Assembly (NCBI GenBank): GCA_018436725.1
Contig: JAHDKT010000009.1
Coordinates: 1 to 61,295 of the forward strand
DNA length: 61,295 nucleotides
Reading direction: 5' to 3'
Origin: Synergistaceae bacterium
GTDB lineage: Bacteria > Synergistota > Synergistia > Synergistales > Aminobacteriaceae
Positions 17,161-28,400 of the stretch are shown here, one piece after another (within the stretch, counting starts at the first letter, position 1; each line of letters begins with the position of its first letter). A program made the translations under genes and the position numbers. Below the pieces are notes generated by a model. That model saw only the letters and a program-made list of their open reading frames with translations, was not told where the DNA came from and did no database searches.

Positions 17161-18171
17161 ATGCGAAAGGTAATGCGGTATCTTCTTGTTGTTTCGGCGT
17201 GTGTACTTCTGGCCGCCTTCGTCGGCCCCGCGGCGGCGGCGCCCGAAAGGGTGCTCCGTTTCGCCGGGCAGTTCCCCGAGGAACACACGTCGACGAAGCT
17301 CATGCGGCAGATCGCCGAAGAGGTAAGAGAGCGGACCGGCGGACGTATCGAGATCAGGCTTCACCCCGACAACGAACTCGGCGACTATACCCTCATCTAC
17401 GAGGAGCTGATCCGCGGTTCCGTCGATATGGCGGTCATCACCGTTCCCAGCCAGTTCGACCCTCGGCTCGAGCTGGGCAACATCAACTGCTTCGTCCGGA
17501 CGTTCGACGAGGCGAGGACGATCTTCGCTCCGGACGGGTGGATTTTCAGGAAGATGGACGAATTCAACTCCGCGCTCGGCGTCAAGCTTCTCGGCTTCCA
17601 GTTCGAGGGCTTCATCGGCATCGGAAGCACCAAGCCGGTGAACGAACCGCTGAATCCCGACGTCAAGAAGGGCATTCTGCTGCGCATCCCGAAAATGGAA
17701 GTGTTCAAGCTCGGCGCCGAGGCGATGGGTTACCGGACGATCACCATCCCGTGGGACGAAGTGCACGGCTCGCTCCAGAACGGATTCGCCGAGGGCGTGA
17801 ACGGAATGACGCCCGCCGCCGCGTACACGATCCTCAAGGGCGTGATCAAGTACTGGTACGATCTCCGCTATTCGGTGGAGAACCTGAACTACATGATGAG
17901 CCTGAAGACCTGGGAGAAGCTGTCCGATGAGGACCGGGCGATCATCCAGGACGCGTGCGCGAAAGTTTCCGCAGTCAGCGTCTACCTCGCGGAGCAGGAC
18001 CAGGAGAAATATCTCGGGCTCATGCGGGATGCGGGCATAGAGGTGCGCACCTACGCGGACGAGGAGCTGACGCCGCTGTTCGCAAGGGTCTCCGCGACGT
18101 GGGACAAACTCGCCGAGCGCTTTTCGCAGGAGCTGATCGACGAGTTCAAGAAGGAATACTCCCTGCGGTAG
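17161..18171 (+). CDS. Orphan TRAP substrate-binding protein (DctP family)
   Basis: 336 residues. AAGGAG lies eight bases before the ATG. A signal peptide (about residues 1-27, ending PAAAAP) leads into a DctP fold: LRFAGQFPEEHTS, RTGGRIEIRLHPDNELGDY, RGSVDMAVITVPSQFDP, and KKGILLRIPKMEVFKLGAEAMGY with the substrate-binding Arg. No DctQ/DctM genes are adjacent. It must use permeases elsewhere or serve as a ligand-binding partner for a sensor. A decayed relative lies at 28.5 kb beside the hybrid kinase. Confidence 0.93.
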   Translation: MRKVMRYLLVVSACVLLAAFVGPAAAAPERVLRFAGQFPEEHTSTKLMRQIAEEVRERTGGRIEIRLHPDNELGDYTLIYEELIRGSVDMAVITVPSQFDPRLELGNINCFVRTFDEARTIFAPDGWIFRKMDEFNSALGVKLLGFQFEGFIGIGSTKPVNEPLNPDVKKGILLRIPKMEVFKLGAEAMGYRTITIPWDEVHGSLQNGFAEGVNGMTPAAAYTILKGVIKYWYDLRYSVENLNYMMSLKTWEKLSDEDRAIIQDACAKVSAVSVYLAEQDQEKYLGLMRDAGIEVRTYADEELTPLFARVSATWDKLAERFSQELIDEFKKEYSLR

Positions 18172-18196
18172 TTTTTTAACCTTTACGTCGATAGAT

Positions 18197-18241
18197 GCGC
18201 GACGGGAGACGGCGAATTCTTTCGATCGTCTCCCGTCGCGC
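18197..18241 (+). terminator. Hairpin terminator after the orphan binding protein
   Basis: A perfect 15-bp stem (18197-18211 with 18227-18241) lies 26 bases after the stop. No T-run follows, so termination may be partial or Rho-assisted. Confidence 0.6.
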
Positions 18242-18355
18242 GTCGTACGCGAAGAAAACGGCATATCGTCCGATTTTCCCCGGGAAACGAGAAAGCTGCG
18301 CCTCGCTTTTCCTACGATGCTAGGATGAATGCTGATATCAAAACAAAACGCATTG

Positions 18356-18381
18356 TGGTAATAATTTTTTAAGTGTTACCA
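18356..18381. repeat. TGGTAA/TTACCA inverted repeat
   Basis: A six-base perfect dyad with a 14-base AT-rich centre sits in the AT-rich island upstream of the first HD-GYP gene. Its TGGT/ACCA ends resemble the candidate GntR operator at 15578-15599, so it may be another site for that or a related regulator. Confidence 0.35.
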
Positions 18382-18417
18382 AATAATTACATTGAGTTAA
18401 GTCTATTTAATAAGACA

Positions 18418-18446
18418 TTGTCAAAGTATGGACTATGTGATAAAAG
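18418..18446 (+). promoter_or_regulatory. Promoter of the first HD-GYP gene
   Basis: TTGTCA (18418-18423) and TAAAAG (18441-18446) are 17 bases apart, with an extended -10 TG (GTGATAAAAG). The rest of the 395-base gap after 18171 holds the hairpin, the dyad and AT-rich DNA, with no gene. Confidence 0.5.
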
Positions 18447-18566
18447 TTTTTTCTTAAACGGGTTCGACGCGCGGATGCAACGGATTTCGATAGCGTTTTT
18501 CACGTGTCTCGGAAGTGTCGTTCATAAACGCTCCGAAGTCGGATACGGAAAATGGAGGTTTGGTGT

Positions 18567-20861
18567 ATGCCGATGTGGGTTTCTCTCGCTTCAAGTCGGA
18601 CAGAGTATGAAGATTTCGTCGAATCGGCTCCGGATCCGATCTGCGGTTTTTTGCCGGAGACGACGATCACCTTCGCGAACGAGGCGTTTTGCAGGGTGCT
18701 CGAAGTCGAACGAAACGAATTGCCGGGACGTCCTTTTTTCGAGATGCTCCCCGAAGAAGAAGCGGTCGCCCTCGAGAATGCAATAGCCTCCCTCTCCATG
18801 GAATACCCCACCGCATCCTGTCCGCTCTCCGTCCCTCTTTCAAACGGCGGTGTCCGCGTCGTTCACTGGAAGCTCCAGGGTATCTTCGTCGAAGGACGGT
18901 TGCGCGAGATTCGCGCGTTCGGACGCGAAGAAGCCGAACGGATGAAGCCGAACGGCCCGCTTCCGGAGAGCGCTCGAAGGGAAAGTTCTTTTGCGCGAAT
19001 CATCTCCGACTTCGCATTCTGCAAGAACAGGAGCGAATTCGACGCGGTCGCCGACGCGGCGCTTGCGCTTCTCGGGGCGGAGTACGGCGCCGACAGGGCG
19101 AATCTCTTTCGAGTCGGCGCGGAGATGCTCGATAAAACGCACGAATGGTGCGCTCCCGGGATTCCTTCGCTGAAACTCTCTATGCGGGGATTGCGGGTGG
19201 AGGAAAGTTCCTGGTGGGTCGAGACCGCCAGGAAGAGCCGGGTGTTGCATATTCCGAAGCTTGAAGATTCTCCATTCGCCGGGCGGAAGGAGAGGGAGCG
19301 ACTTGAACGATTCGGGGTACGCTCTCTTGCCGTTTTTCCCGTGGAGGCCGAAGGCGCGCTGAAGGGGGCGCTTTCTCTGGAAAACTGCTCCGAGTACGCT
19401 CTATCGCCCGAGACGGACTTCCCTCTGCTTGCGAGCATCTCCAGAGTGATCGGAAAAACGCTCTCTCTGCTCGAAGCGGAAGAGGAGCTTCAGGCCGCGA
19501 AAGAGATGTACCGGGACATCGTGGAAACACAGACGGAACTTATCGTCCGCCTTGCTCCCGACCGAACGATAACCTTCTGCAACCAAGCCTACGCCCGATT
19601 TTTCGGAAGAACGCCGGGGGAGATCGTCGGAACCGACCTCAAGAGCCTCTCCTCCTCGAACTTCGATCACCTCTCGAAGCTGACTCCGGAGTCTCCTGTG
19701 TACATGCTCGAAAAGCAGGTCGTCGCGCGCGACGGGAGGGTGCGCTGGTATTTCTGGCGCGATATCGCCCTTTTCGACGGGGAGGGCAGGCTGAAGGAGA
19801 TTCAGTGCGTCGGATGGGACACGACCGAACTGAAGATGGCGAGGCGGGCTCATGCGAACGAGCGCTCGCGCGCGCTCGCGCTTTTCGAGAATTCTCCGGA
19901 GGGTATTCTCGCAAGTCGGGACGGCGTGCATATTCACGAAGCGAACCGGGCGTTCTGGCGGATGACGGGATTTTCGCGGAAGGAGGTGCTCGGCAGACCT
20001 TTCGAGGAAGCGCTCTCCCTCTGCGATTGTAAAAAGGCCGCGAACCTGCGGAGTGTGCTTGAGAAGGCGATCGCCGGCGAGCCCGTCGTGGAAGAGGGAT
20101 CGTTGACGACGAAGGACGGAAACGAACTCTTCTTTTCTCTCCTCGCATTTTCAGTTCCGGATACCGCGAGAACCGGCGACGAGCTGTACGTGTTCTTCCG
20201 CGATCAGACGGCGTTGAAGGAAAAGGAAGCGCAGTTGCTGGCGAACATCGAAAAACTGCACGGCTCGTTTTTCCAGACCGTGGAGGTGCTGGCCCAGACC
20301 GTCGAAAGCAAGGATCCCTACACGGCGGGGCACCAGCGGAGGACGGCGCTGCTCTCTCTGGAGATCGCGCGGCGCATGGGGCTCGACGACGAGGTATGCC
20401 GTGGAATATATCTTGCGGCCGCCATCCATGATATCGGCAAAATCGGCATACCGTCCGAAATACTCAGCAGACCGGGCAAGCTGCTCGACATAGAGTTCGC
20501 TCTGGTCAAGACCCATGCCGAAGAGGGGTACAACATACTGAAAAAAGTAGACTTCCCGTGGGATATCGCCGAAATCGTACGGCAACACCACGAGCGGTTG
20601 GACGGATCGGGCTACCCTCGGGGGCTGCGGGGCGACGAAATTCTCCTCGAAGCGAAGATCATCGCCGTGGCGGATACGGTGGAGGCGATGGCGTCGCACC
20701 GCCCCTACCGACCTTCGCAGGGCATCGACGCGGCTCTCCGTTTTATCGAAGAAGAGAAAGGGCGCTTCTTCGACGAGACCGTCGTCGACGTATGTCGAAA
20801 TTTGTTCGCCGAAGGAGGTTCGTTCGAAGAACTCGACGCCGTGGCGGAATTTCTGCGCTGA
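18567..20861 (+). CDS. PAS-GAF-PAS-PAS-HD-GYP cyclic di-GMP phosphodiesterase
   Basis: 764 residues from ATG 18567, chosen because GGAGG lies eight bases before it (an ATG at 18552 lacks this). Order: PAS (about 10-110), GAF-like domain (about 145-300), two further PAS domains (about 315-430 and 440-560), then HD-GYP. The HD pair is at about residue 621 (HDIGKIGIP) and the GYP motif is in HHERLDGSGYP. HD-GYP proteins hydrolyse c-di-GMP, so this is a cytosolic sensor that lowers c-di-GMP on an unknown cue; no membrane segments are seen. A close paralogue lies at 31.5 kb. The adjacent chemoreceptor and CheW genes suggest a link to motility. Confidence 0.92.
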   Translation: MPMWVSLASSRTEYEDFVESAPDPICGFLPETTITFANEAFCRVLEVERNELPGRPFFEMLPEEEAVALENAIASLSMEYPTASCPLSVPLSNGGVRVVHWKLQGIFVEGRLREIRAFGREEAERMKPNGPLPESARRESSFARIISDFAFCKNRSEFDAVADAALALLGAEYGADRANLFRVGAEMLDKTHEWCAPGIPSLKLSMRGLRVEESSWWVETARKSRVLHIPKLEDSPFAGRKERERLERFGVRSLAVFPVEAEGALKGALSLENCSEYALSPETDFPLLASISRVIGKTLSLLEAEEELQAAKEMYRDIVETQTELIVRLAPDRTITFCNQAYARFFGRTPGEIVGTDLKSLSSSNFDHLSKLTPESPVYMLEKQVVARDGRVRWYFWRDIALFDGEGRLKEIQCVGWDTTELKMARRAHANERSRALALFENSPEGILASRDGVHIHEANRAFWRMTGFSRKEVLGRPFEEALSLCDCKKAANLRSVLEKAIAGEPVVEEGSLTTKDGNELFFSLLAFSVPDTARTGDELYVFFRDQTALKEKEAQLLANIEKLHGSFFQTVEVLAQTVESKDPYTAGHQRRTALLSLEIARRMGLDDEVCRGIYLAAAIHDIGKIGIPSEILSRPGKLLDIEFALVKTHAEEGYNILKKVDFPWDIAEIVRQHHERLDGSGYPRGLRGDEILLEAKIIAVADTVEAMASHRPYRPSQGIDAALRFIEEEKGRFFDETVVDVCRNLFAEGGSFEELDAVAEFLR

Positions 20862-20881
20862 AGCACGGCCTCGTAAGGCGA

Positions 20882-20912
20882 CGGAGGCCCCGCCGAGAAG
20901 CGGGGGCCTCCG
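20882..20912. terminator. Hairpin between convergent genes
   Basis: CGGAGGCCCCGC pairs with GCGGGGGCCTCCG around a six-base loop, between the ends of the HD-GYP gene (plus) and the chemoreceptor gene (minus). It could act on both; neither side has a clear T-run. Confidence 0.6.
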
Positions 20913-20968
20913 CAATGTATCCGGTCAACTGAATTCGTTCTCTCTGCGACGTTCGAAAAGGCGGCGCT

Positions 20969-22768
20969 TCAGCGTTTTCTTACCTTTGTCTTCGGAGACG
21001 AGTTCTTGAGAGTTTCTCTCACCGGAACCAGCCCTTTCAAGTCGTCGCTTTCTCCGAAACGAAAGACGCTTACCAGCTTCCGGAGTTCCTTCGACAGCTC
21101 CGCCAGCTCCTCCGAGCCCTGCGCCACGCGCTCCGCCGACGTGCCGACCTCCGCCATCTGGCCCCGCACCATTTCCGACGACGCAGCCGCCGCGCTCACC
21201 CGCGACGCGATGTTCTGCACCGCTCCCGCGATTTCCTCGCTCGACGCCGCCTGCTCCTCCGACACCGCCGCGAGATCCTGCGTCGCCCCCGATATCCGCG
21301 ACAGCGCCGCCATCATTTTCCCGATGGTCGCGCGCGTTTCTTCCGCGAGATGGCTCGAGGCTACGGAATCCTTCGCGTTCCCCTCCGAGGAGGCCACGAC
21401 CTTGTCCAGATCTTTCGTGATCCCCGATGCCAGCTCCGCGATCTTCTTCGCCGCCTCGTTGCTCTCCTCGGCGAGCTTCCGCACTTCTTCGGCGACCACC
21501 GCGAAACCCCTTCCCGCCTCGCCGGCCCGCGCTGCCTCGATGGCGGCGTTCAGAGCGAGCAGGTTCGTCTGGTCGGCGATGCCGCCGATCTGCGCCACGA
21601 AGCTCTGGATCTCCCGCGCGCGGTCTCCGAGGCTCTTCACCTGCCGCGCGGAATGCTCCGCGTCCTTCGCCACGCCGTTGATGCTGGCGACGGCCTTCTC
21701 GACCGCCTTGGTTCCCTCTTCGCCCGCAAGGCGCGCCTGTTCCACTTCCTGAGCCATCTCGGTTCCCTTCTGCGCGGAGGATTGGGCGCCGCTCGCCACC
21801 TCCTCGACGGAGGCGTTGATCTCCTGGCTGGCCGCCGCAAGACTCTCCATCTGAGAGGAGACGTCGTCGACTCCGGCGCGCGACTCCTCGACTCCGGCGT
21901 TCGACTCCTCGGCGAGGGCGGAGAACTCCTCGGCGCTGTTCCCCAGTCTCTCCGACGCTCCGGCGATGGACTTCATGGCGTTCCTCAGCTTCGCGCCCAT
22001 ATCGGCAAGCGCGCGGGCGACCAGCGTCACCTCGTCTTTGCCGCTCTCGTCGAACATCACCGTCAGGTCGCCGTCCGCGAACTTTTCGACGCCGAAACGC
22101 AGGCCGGCCAGGGATTTCGCTACGGAGGAGGAGATGAGGAATCCCAGGAAGGCGCCCAAGAGGAGCGATACTACGGAGATGGAGAGCAGCATCCGCCGAG
22201 CTGCGGATATCGCCGCCGCGTTGCTTTCGTCCGCGTCTTTTGCCGACTGTACGCAGAAGTTCGCAAGATCGATCAGAGCGGAGTTGAGTCCTTCCAATGA
22301 TCCGGCTGCTTGCTCGACGAACAGAACGTGCGCCTCGGCGTTCTTGTTGGCCTGGGCCAGCTTGAGCACATCCTCCGTAGCACGGCGGAAAGCGCCCATG
22401 TGCTTTTCTGCCTCGGAAAGTCGTTTTTTCTCGAATTCGTCGACTGCTGTTTTCCGATAGTTCGCGAAGTTCTCATCGTTGAGCGCGCGGCGATGGGCGA
22501 TATCGCCGAGGAGCGCGCGGTTTTCCGCCTCGTCCGTGGTCAACATCAGCGCGAAGATATTGGCCCTGATCCCCTGGATGTTGGCTCTGGCGTCGTTCAT
22601 CCACTGAACGGGAAGAAGGCTGTTCCGGTACATGGCCGCCATGTCGTCTCCCGCGGCGACGAGCCGGTAGTAACCGATAAATGCCGCTGCCGCGGTAAAA
22701 AGACAGAGCGCGGCCGTCAAGGCGAACAGGCGGAAGCGAATGGACGTTTTACGTAAAAATTTCATCAT
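20969..22768 (-). CDS. Methyl-accepting chemotaxis protein with four-helix-bundle sensor
   Basis: 599 residues. Membrane helix ([20 protein letters not shown]), a periplasmic helical sensor of about 155 residues (4HB_MCP type, [20 protein letters not shown]), second membrane helix (about 190-215), HAMP, and a cytoplasmic coiled coil. The signalling tip ([20 protein letters not shown], about residue 396) is canonical. It signals to CheA through CheW; a cheW-like gene lies directly upstream in the same direction. GGGGTGA sits six bases before the first of two ATG codons. Confidence 0.95.
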   Translation of the reverse strand: MMKFLRKTSIRFRLFALTAALCLFTAAAAFIGYYRLVAAGDDMAAMYRNSLLPVQWMNDARANIQGIRANIFALMLTTDEAENRALLGDIAHRRALNDENFANYRKTAVDEFEKKRLSEAEKHMGAFRRATEDVLKLAQANKNAEAHVLFVEQAAGSLEGLNSALIDLANFCVQSAKDADESNAAAISAARRMLLSISVVSLLLGAFLGFLISSSVAKSLAGLRFGVEKFADGDLTVMFDESGKDEVTLVARALADMGAKLRNAMKSIAGASERLGNSAEEFSALAEESNAGVEESRAGVDDVSSQMESLAAASQEINASVEEVASGAQSSAQKGTEMAQEVEQARLAGEEGTKAVEKAVASINGVAKDAEHSARQVKSLGDRAREIQSFVAQIGGIADQTNLLALNAAIEAARAGEAGRGFAVVAEEVRKLAEESNEAAKKIAELASGITKDLDKVVASSEGNAKDSVASSHLAEETRATIGKMMAALSRISGATQDLAAVSEEQAASSEEIAGAVQNIASRVSAAAASSEMVRGQMAEVGTSAERVAQGSEELAELSKELRKLVSVFRFGESDDLKGLVPVRETLKNSSPKTKVRKR

Positions 22769-22859
22769 TATAATTCACCCCTATTTGGTATGTGGTAAGT
22801 AGTCGTATCTTCGATTGAAAGCTTCCCCGATGCGGGCAAGCCCGCATGCTTGTGTTACA

Positions 22860-23324
22860 TTACACGGCGGAATGCGCGAGCGCTTCCTGTTCTTCGAACG
22901 AGAAGATGCGGTCGAGGTCGAGGACGATGATCAAGCGATCCGCCACTTTTGCAACCCCTCTGATGAAATCGGATCTGATGCCGCTTGCGACCAGAGGCGG
23001 CGTAGCCTCAACGGATTCGTCCTGAATTCGAAGAATTTCGGAAACCCCGTCCACAAGAATGCCGATGCTCTGTCCCGACATATGCACCACGATGATGCGG
23101 CGTTCCGCGGCGTTCGACGCCCGCCCGACCGCCGCGAGAAAACGCTTGCACAAGTCGACGATGGGGACGATCTGTCCCCGTAGATTCACTATCCCTTCTA
23201 CGAAGTCCATGGACTGCGGGATCGTCGTGATGTTCTGAAGCCGAACAATCTCGCGGACGCGGGAGATATCGATACCGAACTCTTCCTTGCCGAGCGAGAA
23301 CACGACCATTTGCTGTTCCGCCAT
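22860..23324 (-). CDS. cheW: CheW chemotaxis coupling protein
   Basis: 154 residues from ATG 23324 (GGAGG upstream). Single CheW domain: VVFSLGKEEFGIDISRVREIV, IPQSMDFVEGIVNLRGQIVPIVDL, ILVDGVSEILRI. It links chemoreceptors to CheA. It lies 91 bases before the chemoreceptor gene on the same strand and is probably co-transcribed with it. No cheA is in the window, so this is a satellite of a main chemotaxis cluster. Confidence 0.95.
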   Translation of the reverse strand: MAEQQMVVFSLGKEEFGIDISRVREIVRLQNITTIPQSMDFVEGIVNLRGQIVPIVDLCKRFLAAVGRASNAAERRIIVVHMSGQSIGILVDGVSEILRIQDESVEATPPLVASGIRSDFIRGVAKVADRLIIVLDLDRIFSFEEQEALAHSAV

Positions 23325-24308
23325 TGCGATCTCCTCCTTCGCGCAGCGCTTGAGCGCCGCGTTTCTCTTCAAATATAAAGAATGGATATGGAAAATCCAT
23401 GCTGTGCGTAAACGCGATGCAGGCCGGGGGAGCATTTGCCGAATTCGGCCATATCGGAGCGATGCGGAGCTTGATTATGCTACGGAGAGCCGCACCGAGC
23501 CGCCGCAGGAAAAAAAGGTTGTTCGCGCGGCGGAGACCGGTTTGTCCAAGCGGAACGGCGAGCGACGGGCCTGGGATGCGACGCCGGAACGTCGCATCCA
23601 TGTACGCGAAGCCGCGGTGAGTGTGGAAAGAGGCGGTCTGAGCGTTCAAGACAGTGCGGAACATCGTAAGAAGCTCCTTTCCGGCGTCGAAGGCGCCGTA
23701 CGTTGGCCCTTTGGGATATACCAGAAGTTTTATTAAAAGTGATGCGCACTATAACAACGACACTCCGGAAATAGAATGAAACGGTTTGTTTTTTAATATC
23801 ATATCAGAAATAAAACCAAAGCGCTATATGGATTGCTAAAATTGGCAATATGCAAAAATAAAAACCGAACAAATGAAAACAAAAATTAATATTAAATTAT
23901 TTATTATTCTTGATTTGAACATCTGTTTTAAATAAAAAATATGCTACCTATAGATCGAGAAGAGTGTCGTCGGGACTCCGTTGAGTTTTCCAGAAGGCGG
24001 AAGTGAAGTTAACATTGTTCGCCAAGATTCGGGCATATCGCAAACGAAAAGACGGAGATCTTGTGAAGAACTGGACAGTTTTCGCGTTTGCGTGATTTAG
24101 AGTTTTATAAAGGGGAGAAGGTTTGTCTTTTTGTTTCACCTAATAAAACAGTCGACAATACAGAAATCGGCTTGACAAAAAGCATTTAAGTAAGTTATAA
24201 GTACTGCGTTTGTATCTCGGTGTCGGGTGATCGAATCTTGTTTCTAGAGGTTATTTTATAAAAATCGTTTTTTAAGTATGTGCACGTTATTTCATCGAGG
24301 GGTAGCTA
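23325..24308. other. Long intergenic region, partly AT-rich
   Basis: Nearly 1 kb lies between cheW (minus) and a decayed chemoreceptor (plus). The first 400 bases are GC-rich without a credible gene; 23730-24300 is markedly AT-rich. A 63-codon minus-strand frame (23948-24139, GTG start) has no ribosome site and no recognised similarity. The plus-strand promoter at 24172-24201 is the one clear element. Confidence 0.5.
24172..24201 (+). promoter_or_regulatory. Promoter in front of the decayed chemoreceptor
   Basis: TTGACA (24172-24177), an 18-base spacer and TATAAG (24196-24201) lie 108 bases before the former start codon. The promoter seems intact although the gene is not. Confidence 0.65.
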
Positions 24309-25266
24309 TGGAAATAAAGATGTTGCATTTGAAATTGTAGGGTAAGATCGCGGTTCTTGTATCGAGTATCGTCCTCTTTTTTGCGTCCATTATCGGAGGA
24401 ACGACGTATTTGAGCCGCCGGGAAAATCTGGAGCAGGCCCGATCGCGGAAGGTTGATCGCACTTTTCCTTTTTGTTTCGTTTTCGTCCGCTGCTTTCGTA
24501 GACTTTCATGCCGTCAATCGGTCGCGCGCGTGGAAACCGTCTGGAAAGAAGAGGGGGCCCTTGTGGCGGGGCTTTCGAAGGAGGTCGACGCACATCTTCG
24601 GGAACGTCTCGCCCTTCTGGAGATACAAACCATGCGCCGGGAAGTTCTGGGGATGGACTAGGGAGAGCGGAAGGTTTTCTTGAGGCCGGTGTTCGAACGC
24701 TATAATTTTCTTGAGGTCGGAGTCGCCGATCAGACGAACCTGTTGGTGTTGAACGCCGCCAACGAAGCGGCGCGCGCCGGAGAGGCGGGAAGAGGGTTCG
24801 CCGTCGTCGCCGAAGAGGTGCGCAAGCTTGCCGAAGAGAGCAACAAGACCGCCGGACGGATCGCCGATCTTGCCGGAGTCATTGCGAAGGATCTGGAAAA
24901 AGTGGTGGCCTCGTCGCGGAGCAATGCGAAAGATTCCGAGGGAGCGAGCGAATTGGCGCAGGAGTCGCGCCGTACCATCGAGAAGATGATGGGAGGCTTG
25001 TCCAGAATTTCGCCGGCCACGCAGCAGCAGGCGGCGTCGAACGAGGCGACTGCGGGCGCCGTGCGGGAGGTGGTTTCGCGCGTCGCCTCTTCCGCCGAAT
25101 TCGCCACAACGTCGGGGGGTAGATGCGGGAAGTGGGCGAAGCGGGCGAACGAGTGGCGCAGGGAGCGGAGGAGTTGGCCGTTCTTTCATCCGAGCTTCGC
25201 GCTTTAGTGTCCGCGTTCAAATATGATCACAACAGGTTGGAGGTCCTTCCCGGCGTGAAGAAGTAG
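24309..25266 (+). pseudogene. Decayed chemoreceptor gene with an internal deletion
   Basis: AGGGG and an ATG start an MCP-like N-terminus with an in-frame TAG at codon 11 (24339-24341). The frame then gives a membrane segment (KIAVLVSSIVLFFASIIGG) and is lost near 24460. It resumes as VWKEEGALVAGLSKEVDAHLRER, matching [22 protein letters not shown] of the intact receptor at 29376, then hits TAG 24659. Further on [21 protein letters not shown] fuses the cache start ([11 protein letters not shown]) to the signalling tip ([16 protein letters not shown]), deleting most of the cache domain, HAMP and half the coiled coil. A last frameshift near 25110-25120 precedes the normal tail ([19 protein letters not shown]), ending at TAG 25264-25266. 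Confidence 0.9.
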
Positions 25267-25432
25267 CGTTTCCGGCGCGAGGACGCACTCCCCGCGCCCT
25301 CGAGGATGCGGCCTCGGCTTGAAGAAAGAGGGGATTCCGATGCGTTTGATTTTTCCGTCCGAGGTGGTGCCCTCTATTTTCTCGGAGGGATCGCTTTCGT
25401 GTTTCGAGAATACGCCCGGAAGGACTTGCCGT

Positions 25433-28400
25433 ATGTTCGTGCAAGTCCTCGCCGCGCTCCTGTTGTGTCTGTTGCCGTTGGACGCATCCTTCGCCCGCGA
25501 GAAGAAGATGCTCGTTCTTCATTCGTACCATCAGGGATTCGAGTGGAGCGACTCGGAACATCGAGGAATTCTGAACGGGATGGCGGCGGAAGTCGACAAC
25601 GTCGTTATATATACCGAGTATCTGAACGCGGCGCGAGATCCGGGAGAGAAAAGCAAAGAGGAGATGCGCTCCTTTCTCGAACGACGATACACGGATCGGC
25701 GCGTTGTCTTCGACATCGTACTCTGCGTCGACGACGACGCGCTCTCCTTCCTGCTGGAATACGGCGAAGAACTCTTCGGAGACGTTCCCGTCGTCTTCTG
25801 CGGCGTGAATAATTTCTCCCCGGAGTTGCTCCGAGGACGAAACAACATTACCGGCGTCAACGAAACGATCTCCGCCGAGGAGACCGTTGAAATCGCGCTG
25901 AAGCTTCGTCCGAAGGCAAAAAAACTGGTTGTCGTGTCGGGTTCCCGCCTGACCTCGCGGCGCAACCTGGAGATCGCGAGGACGGTGGAGCCGAGGTTTC
26001 GCGACAGGGTGGAGTTCGTCTGGCTGGACGAACTCGAGTCGGACGAACTCGTTTCGCGGCTTAAAGAGCTTTCGCCCGAGGATATCGTCCTCGACGTTTC
26101 CTATCTGCTCACGCCTTCGGGTAAAACATTCTCCTCGAAAGAGAGTTTGGAGCTGATTCTGTCCGCTTCGCCCGCTCCCGTTTTCGCCTGCTGGGAATTC
26201 CAGGTTCCGCTAGGCGCCGCCGGGGGCAAGGTGGTGCACGGAGAATCTCAGGGAGAGGCCGCCGCGTCGCTTGCCTTGAAAATTCTTTCGGGGACGCCCG
26301 CCGACGATCTCCCCGTCGTTATGGAAAGCCCCAACCGTTATGTCTTCAACGCCGCCGTGCTGGAAAAGTTCGCCATGCACGCCGAGCTGCTTCCTCCGTA
26401 CTCTTTCCTCCTCGAGTGCCCGAAGAGGAATCTTCTCGAAGAGTGGAAGGCGATCTCGGAGAAGAGGGGGCTTTTCGGCTACGATCTTTTCAAGACCTAC
26501 GGGGTGCCGATGTACCTCGTGGAGCCGGAGAGCGGGGTCATCCTCGACGCCAATCAGGCCGCCGTAAGTTTTTACGGCTATCCCGGATTTGTCGGGATGA
26601 ACGTCGAGCGGATAGACGACCGCTCTCCGGAGGAAGTGCGTATGGCGATAAATATGGTGCGGACGCTTCGGCGCAATTTCTTCGACGCCCGGCACATCCT
26701 TGCGGACGGCTCGGTCCGCTTCGTCCGTGTGCATGCGTATCCTGTAGTAGTCAACGATACGCCGATCCTCTTCTCCATGGTCCTCGACGAGACGGATCGT
26801 ATCGCCGCCAGGACGGCGCTGGAGCATCGGAACCGATGGATCGCCGCGGTCGTTCTCGTCGCGCTGCTTCTTCAGTTGCTGGCCATCGCGCTACTGGCGC
26901 GAAGCAGGGGCAAGGCGAAAGAGCTTGCCGTGAAGGCGGAGGACGCCGGCAGAGCCAAGAGCGAATTCCTGACCAACATGACGCACGAACTGCTCACTCC
27001 TATGAACGGAGTTCTGGGAATGACGGAGCTGCTGCTGACGGAAGGCGCTCTGACGGAGAAGCAACGTCAATGCGCCGAACTGATCCATGCCAGCGGTACA
27101 TCGTTGCATGCGCTGATCAACAGGATTCTCGACATTTCGAAGAGCGAATCGGGGAAGCTCGACCTTGATTCGCAGGACTTCGATTTGTCCGTTCTTCTGG
27201 AAAGATTCACTGCCGCGATGCGTCCCCGGGCGGAGGAGAAGGGGCTTTCGTTGCGCGCGTCGCTCGCTCCCGACATTCCGCCGGCGCTTCGCGGCGATTC
27301 ATGGAGGCTGCGACAGGTGCTCTTCAATCTTGTCGACAACGCGATCAAGTTCACGCACAGAGGGGGTATCACGCTCCACGTATCGCTCCTCAAGGACGGG
27401 GATCGCTCGGTTTTCTTGAGATTCGCGGTATGCGACACGGGTATAGGTATTCCGTCCGACAAAATAGGCATCCTTTTCGAGAAATTCTGCCAAGTGGATG
27501 CGTCCGCAACGCGCAAGTACGGCGGGGCCGGCCTCGGGCTCGCTCTCTCCAGAGATTTGGTGGAGATGATGGACGGAAAAATCGGCGTGCGCAGTTCGGA
27601 AGGCGAAGGTTCGGAGTTCTGGTTCACCGCCGTTTTGGAAAAGCAGGCGGAAACGTTCACGGGGGAATCCGCTCGCGCGCCTTTCCCCGCCTCCGATGAT
27701 GAGCGAAGCGCAAGGGTCCTTGTGGTCGAGGACAACGAGACCAATCGTCGCGTTATCCTCGGGATGCTCGAAAAACTCGGTGTCGAGGCGAACTCCGCTT
27801 CGGACGGCGTGGAGGCGCTGGAAGTCCTGACGCGGGCGTCGTTCGATCTGGTGCTTATGGACTGCCTGATGCCGAGAATGGACGGCTACGAAGCGACCCG
27901 TAGGATACGGGCGATGAAGGGGGACGTGCGGAATATCCCGATTGTGGCGGTTACGGCGAACGCGATGAAAGGCGAGCGCGAAAAATGTCTCGATGCGGGA
28001 ATGGACGATTATCTCCCCAAACCCGTCTCGCGAAGGGCGCTCGCGGAAATGCTGGAAAAACGTCTTCGATGCAGAGAAGAGCGGAACCGCTCCTGCCGCG
28101 CCGTTTTTCCGGAAGAGGGGGCGCCTTCGGAGGAGACGCCTTCCGAAGAAATCGTTTGGGACAGGGGAGCGCTGCTGCATCGTCTTGACGGAGACGAGGA
28201 GCTGACCGACGAGATCGCTGCGGAGTTCCTCGACGACATCCCCGGCGAGTTCGCCTCGCTTGCCGCCGCTCTGGAGTCGGTCGATCCGACCGTAGCCGCC
28301 AGATGCGCCCATACGATCAAGGGCGCGGCGGCGAGCGTCGGCGGCGAAGCGCTCCGCCGTGTCGCTTTCGAGGCGGAGAAAGCCGCGAAAGCGGGAGATA

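Noticed and set aside
23948..24139. 63-codon minus-strand gene in AT-rich DNA
   Set aside because: No ribosome site, GTG start, no recognisable similarity; the region appears to be intergenic.
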